64,000 nucleotides of DNA, taken from NCBI GenBank assembly GCA_019638455.1, contig JAHBTU010000003.1, positions 1 to 64,000 of the forward strand, in the 5' to 3' direction. Made by a program: the position numbers and the translations under genes. Source of the stretch: Saprospiraceae bacterium (GTDB lineage: Bacteria; Bacteroidota; Bacteroidia; Chitinophagales; Saprospiraceae). This document shows positions 62,401-64,000 of the stretch, piece after piece (position 1 is the stretch's first letter; each line of letters opens with the position of its first letter). The notes below the pieces were generated by a model. It had not been told where the DNA came from. It made no database searches and saw nothing but the letters and a program-made list of their open reading frames with translations.

Positions 62401-62481
62401 GGGTGCATTTTGTTGTCCAAAAATTGGGGAGAAAAGGCTGAAAAACAAAGCGCAGAAGACCCAGGGGCGGAAAGTATTCAT
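59443..62481 (-). CDS. Secreted M4 (thermolysin-like) metalloprotease with type IX sorting domain
   Basis: A 1012-residue exported protease. Signal peptide MNTFRPWVFCALFFSLFSPIFG, an FTP/PepSY-type propeptide (about 40-240), then the M4 catalytic domain: VVGHEFTHGMIDYTSRL (HExxH, about residue 339) and the downstream zinc Glu in INESLADLFG (about 361). Two or more beta-sandwich domains follow, with CARDB-like features, and a C-terminal sorting domain (IHIVPNPATNITTISSNEG ... GVYFLHIQLANGQRAVKKL). ATG at 62481; the open frame reaches 62580. It should be cell-surface or released by the type IX system. Confidence 0.9.
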   Translation of the reverse strand: MNTFRPWVFCALFFSLFSPIFGQQNAPSNAHLVKTYTFFQNSDPRLNHQNFFEEMAGKMYLSAKSEMVLIEESTDKFGITHFKFQQFHEGLPIFGSRYILHEKDGRVLNANGRYSPQADANPQPGINAETAVAFAKRAMKAQAYHTRQADAVLCFIDPDFPEVSESLRLAYQVDLHSTEPFDKRRYFLDAITGKILCQFPLILNEGVPSTAKTRYYGIQHIITDSIGPQQIVLRDPTRGEGIFVLNNSLIEFTSTSSMWDLSSNPYTEVALDAHYCSQEYYDMMLSDYDWQGLDGNGKALNVRVNVGNFVNAFWDGEASFYGDGDCNYGPLTTLEVVGHEFTHGMIDYTSRLIYDSESGAINESLADLFGKLLERKADPGNFSWDLGHSFIINPESRPFRVMDAPNSVQMPAYYKGEYWFDGGDVHTNSAIGNLWFTMLVDGKQGTNEVGTSYNVPAIGAEKAGQIVFQVNRFYFTESSTYSEFYLYSQAVAEAMFGAGSTELLAVKEAWKAVGLPYTTQTPFFDLSLSSPRLEDKNYCQNSQYVPIKFKVVNSGTVTYTPSMMGTITLNSWSQGTLTIDLNSPIAPGEVYEVEVNNWFETSQAGFAYLGVSLNLSDDNTDNNQISEYFNITEHPANDLELFAFINKQGPCFTTTNNIVALVTNKSCETVPAGTVLNFTATNDAGNTIWSSPPYVLQQTLSGSRSVVLNYDIPFSSNGINLNLIHANDPNLFNNTNPLYQEIKLPITGNYLNTFEQDNWMDNYLTISSIAFSPTLPYQNSSFFASTGVFDDPSFFQRCEDPLTVFKFPGGEGIYAIISACVDLSLSPNPRLEFDLAQFRNTTADLSNDPYSSVLQAKWEGNENGAQYYLGQPEGQVVHHNVALPPYFKGTLSLRFYTEVGQWDLDPSNLSVDDFLLLDNLQLSAPPLSTTEMSPGSSIHIVPNPATNITTISSNEGLKFIQLQSPNGQILRTLELETEQYRLDLNGLSNGVYFLHIQLANGQRAVKKLVKMD

Positions 62482-62638
62482 AAAAGTGGCTGAGTTTAAA
62501 ATTGTTCCCTGCGAACTTACGGGTATTTGCCCGAATGTGAAAAGTCTGTTTTGGGCAAATATCAATCTTGCCGCTGACACACATCATTCCTCAGGCATGA
62601 AGCGTCCGCGACCTTCACCCTCAAAAAACGACTCTTTC

Positions 62639-63844
62639 ATGTCCATATACCACCGCGCCGGAAAAATTCCCCCCAAGCGTCATACCCAGTTCCGCAACCA
62701 CGCGGGGCGGCTGTACCAAGAAGAACTCGTGGGCACACAGGGCTTTTCGGGAGTCTCCTCGCTTGTTTATCATCTTTATCCGCCCACCATCGTGAAGGAA
62801 AAAGGCGAGCCGTACTCCGTCGAGCCGGAAATTGCCATTGAGAAAAACCTGTCGGCGCTGAGTTTCAAAGGCTTTGAGTTGCCTTACGCCGACGACTATT
62901 TGGAAAGCCGCAAGACGCTGTTTGTCAACAATGATTTGCACATCGGGCTGGCCGCACCGCACCACAGCACACGCGATTATTTTTTCAAAAACGCCGATGC
63001 CGACGAAATCATTTTCGTGCACAAAGGTCACGGCTGGCTCGAAACGATGTATGGGCAAATTCCTTTCGAGTATGGCGACTACCTCGTCGTCCCGCGCGGC
63101 ACGATTTACAAAATTCATTTCCTGAGCGCACAAAACCGCCTGCTCATCATCGAGGCGTTCAGCCCTGTGCGCACACCACAGCGATACCGCAACCAATACG
63201 GCCAAATGCTCGAACACGCGCCCTTCTGCGAACGCGATTTCAAACTGCCGCAAGACCTCGAAACCCACGACGAGCACGGCGATTTTCTCGTGAAAATCAA
63301 AAAGCAAGGCATGATTTACCCCTACGTCTATGCCACGCACCCCTTCGATGTGGTGGGCTGGGACGGCAACCACTACCCCTGGGCGATTTCGATTTTCGAC
63401 TTCGAGCCGATTACGGGGCGCATCCATCTGCCGCCGCCGATTCACCAACAATTCGAGGCCGATGGATTCGTGGTCTGCTCCTTCGTGCCGCGCCTCTACG
63501 ACTACCACCCCAAAGCGATTCCCGCACCTTATCACCACAGCAACATTGACTCCGACGAGATTCTCTACTATGTGGACGGCGACTTCATGAGCCGCAACAA
63601 CATCCAAAAAGGCCAGCTGACGCTTCATCCCGGCGGCATCCCGCACGGCCCGCACCCCGGTGCCATAGAGCGCAGCATCGGCAAAACGGCCACCGAAGAA
63701 CTGGCGGTGATGATTGACCCCTTCCGCCCCGTCAAAATCACCAAAGATGCCTTGCAACTCGAAGTGGAGGATTATTACAAATCGTGGAATTTCTCGATTG
63801 ACTCGATTGGTTCGATTAAGCCGGTTGATTCGGTTGCCCTATGA
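62639..63844 (+). CDS. hmgA: Homogentisate 1,2-dioxygenase
   Basis: Fe(II) enzyme that opens the ring of homogentisate in tyrosine and phenylalanine breakdown. The 401-residue cupin protein has the N-terminal FRNHAGRLYQEELVGTQGFSG, HHSTRDYFFKNADADEIIFVHKGHGWLET and the C-terminal metal region SDEILYYVDGDFMSRNN with HPGGIPHGPHPGAIE. The ATG at 62639 is used; in-frame codons upstream to 62486 are not family-like. The last residues (SIDSIGSIKPVDSVAL) are encoded by GATTCGATTGG-type repeats and are an unusual tail. hppD starts 61 bases later, forming a catabolic pair. Confidence 0.94.
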   Translation: MSIYHRAGKIPPKRHTQFRNHAGRLYQEELVGTQGFSGVSSLVYHLYPPTIVKEKGEPYSVEPEIAIEKNLSALSFKGFELPYADDYLESRKTLFVNNDLHIGLAAPHHSTRDYFFKNADADEIIFVHKGHGWLETMYGQIPFEYGDYLVVPRGTIYKIHFLSAQNRLLIIEAFSPVRTPQRYRNQYGQMLEHAPFCERDFKLPQDLETHDEHGDFLVKIKKQGMIYPYVYATHPFDVVGWDGNHYPWAISIFDFEPITGRIHLPPPIHQQFEADGFVVCSFVPRLYDYHPKAIPAPYHHSNIDSDEILYYVDGDFMSRNNIQKGQLTLHPGGIPHGPHPGAIERSIGKTATEELAVMIDPFRPVKITKDALQLEVEDYYKSWNFSIDSIGSIKPVDSVAL

Positions 63845-63890
63845 ACAATCACAAAATCGAACCAATCGGCTTAATCGAATCTAATCAAAT
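63795..63890. repeat. GATTGGTTC-type repeats at the hmgA end
   Basis: GATTGGTTCGATT (about 63807-63819) and its complement AATCGAACCAATC (about 63854-63866) flank the hmgA stop codon and could form a hairpin. Related GATTCGATT and AATCGAATC units surround them. The motif is the same as in the 9-bp tandem array at 17707-17899. Confidence 0.6.
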
Positions 63891-63905
63891 CTAATCAAAT
63901 CAATC

Positions 63906-64000
63906 ATGACAACTCTGACTGGCATTCGAAACTACGAATACGGCCTTCAAAAAATCTTCACCGAGGCAGAGGACTTTCTGCCCCTGCTCGGCACTGACTA
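63906..64000 (+). CDS. hppD: 4-hydroxyphenylpyruvate dioxygenase, N-terminal part (cut by the window end)
   Basis: The 31 visible codons (MTTLTGIRNYEYGLQKIF, then EDFLPLLGTDY) match the start of Bacteroidota 4-hydroxyphenylpyruvate dioxygenase, which makes homogentisate, the substrate of the preceding HmgA. The catalytic part lies outside the window. The neighbour strengthens the call. Confidence 0.8.
   Translation, partial: MTTLTGIRNYEYGLQKIFTEAEDFLPLLGTD

Overview
The window looks like a chromosome segment of a mid-GC member of the Bacteroidota, most likely near Saprospiria (inference; there is no rRNA here to prove it). The signs are two large secreted proteases ending in type IX secretion sorting domains, repeated matches to the Bacteroidota promoter element TAnnTTTG about 25-50 bases before start codons, a minimal iscS-iscU-iscA cluster, OmpA-family envelope proteins, a DUF1800/DUF1501 pair, a CrtZ-type carotenoid hydroxylase and a mevalonate-pathway decarboxylase. 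Genes are short transcription units on both strands, often closed by clear hairpin terminators.

Layout. 1-1221: IS4-family insertion sequence. 1.4-7 kb: ALDH7-type aldehyde dehydrogenase, Uma2-type nuclease, and a glycoside hydrolase family 3/beta-lactamase fusion invaded by an in-frame palindromic repeat. 7.4-11.3 kb: a BtaA/BtaB-like pair for betaine lipid, crtZ and an APC permease. 11.4-14.2 kb: a decayed restriction-modification locus whose methyltransferase is split by a 903-bp IS5-family element. 14.4-23.4 kb: glutamate-cysteine ligase with CBS domains, an AlkA-like glycosylase, a repeat-rich region, a YfiT/DinB enzyme with a histone-H1-like tail, an aspartoacylase-family protein, an unknown protein and a sulfide:quinone oxidoreductase. 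23.4-31.2 kb: ABC exporter, thiL, a Xer recombinase, a WG-repeat protein and two OmpA proteins. 31.4-44.6 kb: mutA, iscSUA, an SRPBCC/GyrI-like protein, a beta-carbonic anhydrase, ddl, DUF1800/DUF1501, gpmI, a lysine/alanine-tailed protein and mscL. 44.8-64 kb: acyltransferase, S8 protease, DUF58, PPK2, an integral membrane protein with an M43-like lipoprotein, rhodanese, a PASTA protein, mvaD, kdsA, a META lipoprotein, an M4 protease, and hmgA followed by the start of hppD (tyrosine breakdown).

The most unusual content is non-coding. At least five families of short interspersed repeats are present: a 180-bp element (A, five copies), a 105-bp element (B, four copies), a 164-bp element with inverted ends (C, two full copies and a deleted one), a 19-bp palindrome repeated at fixed spacing (D, two loci), and a 114-bp MITE with a perfect 9-bp target duplication. 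A and C begin with TATAG or TAG, and D with CAGTAA. In three places the repeat supplies the stop codon of the neighbouring gene. D has expanded inside an open reading frame at a period of 33 bp but in an intergenic region at 31 bp. No tRNA, rRNA or CRISPR array was seen.
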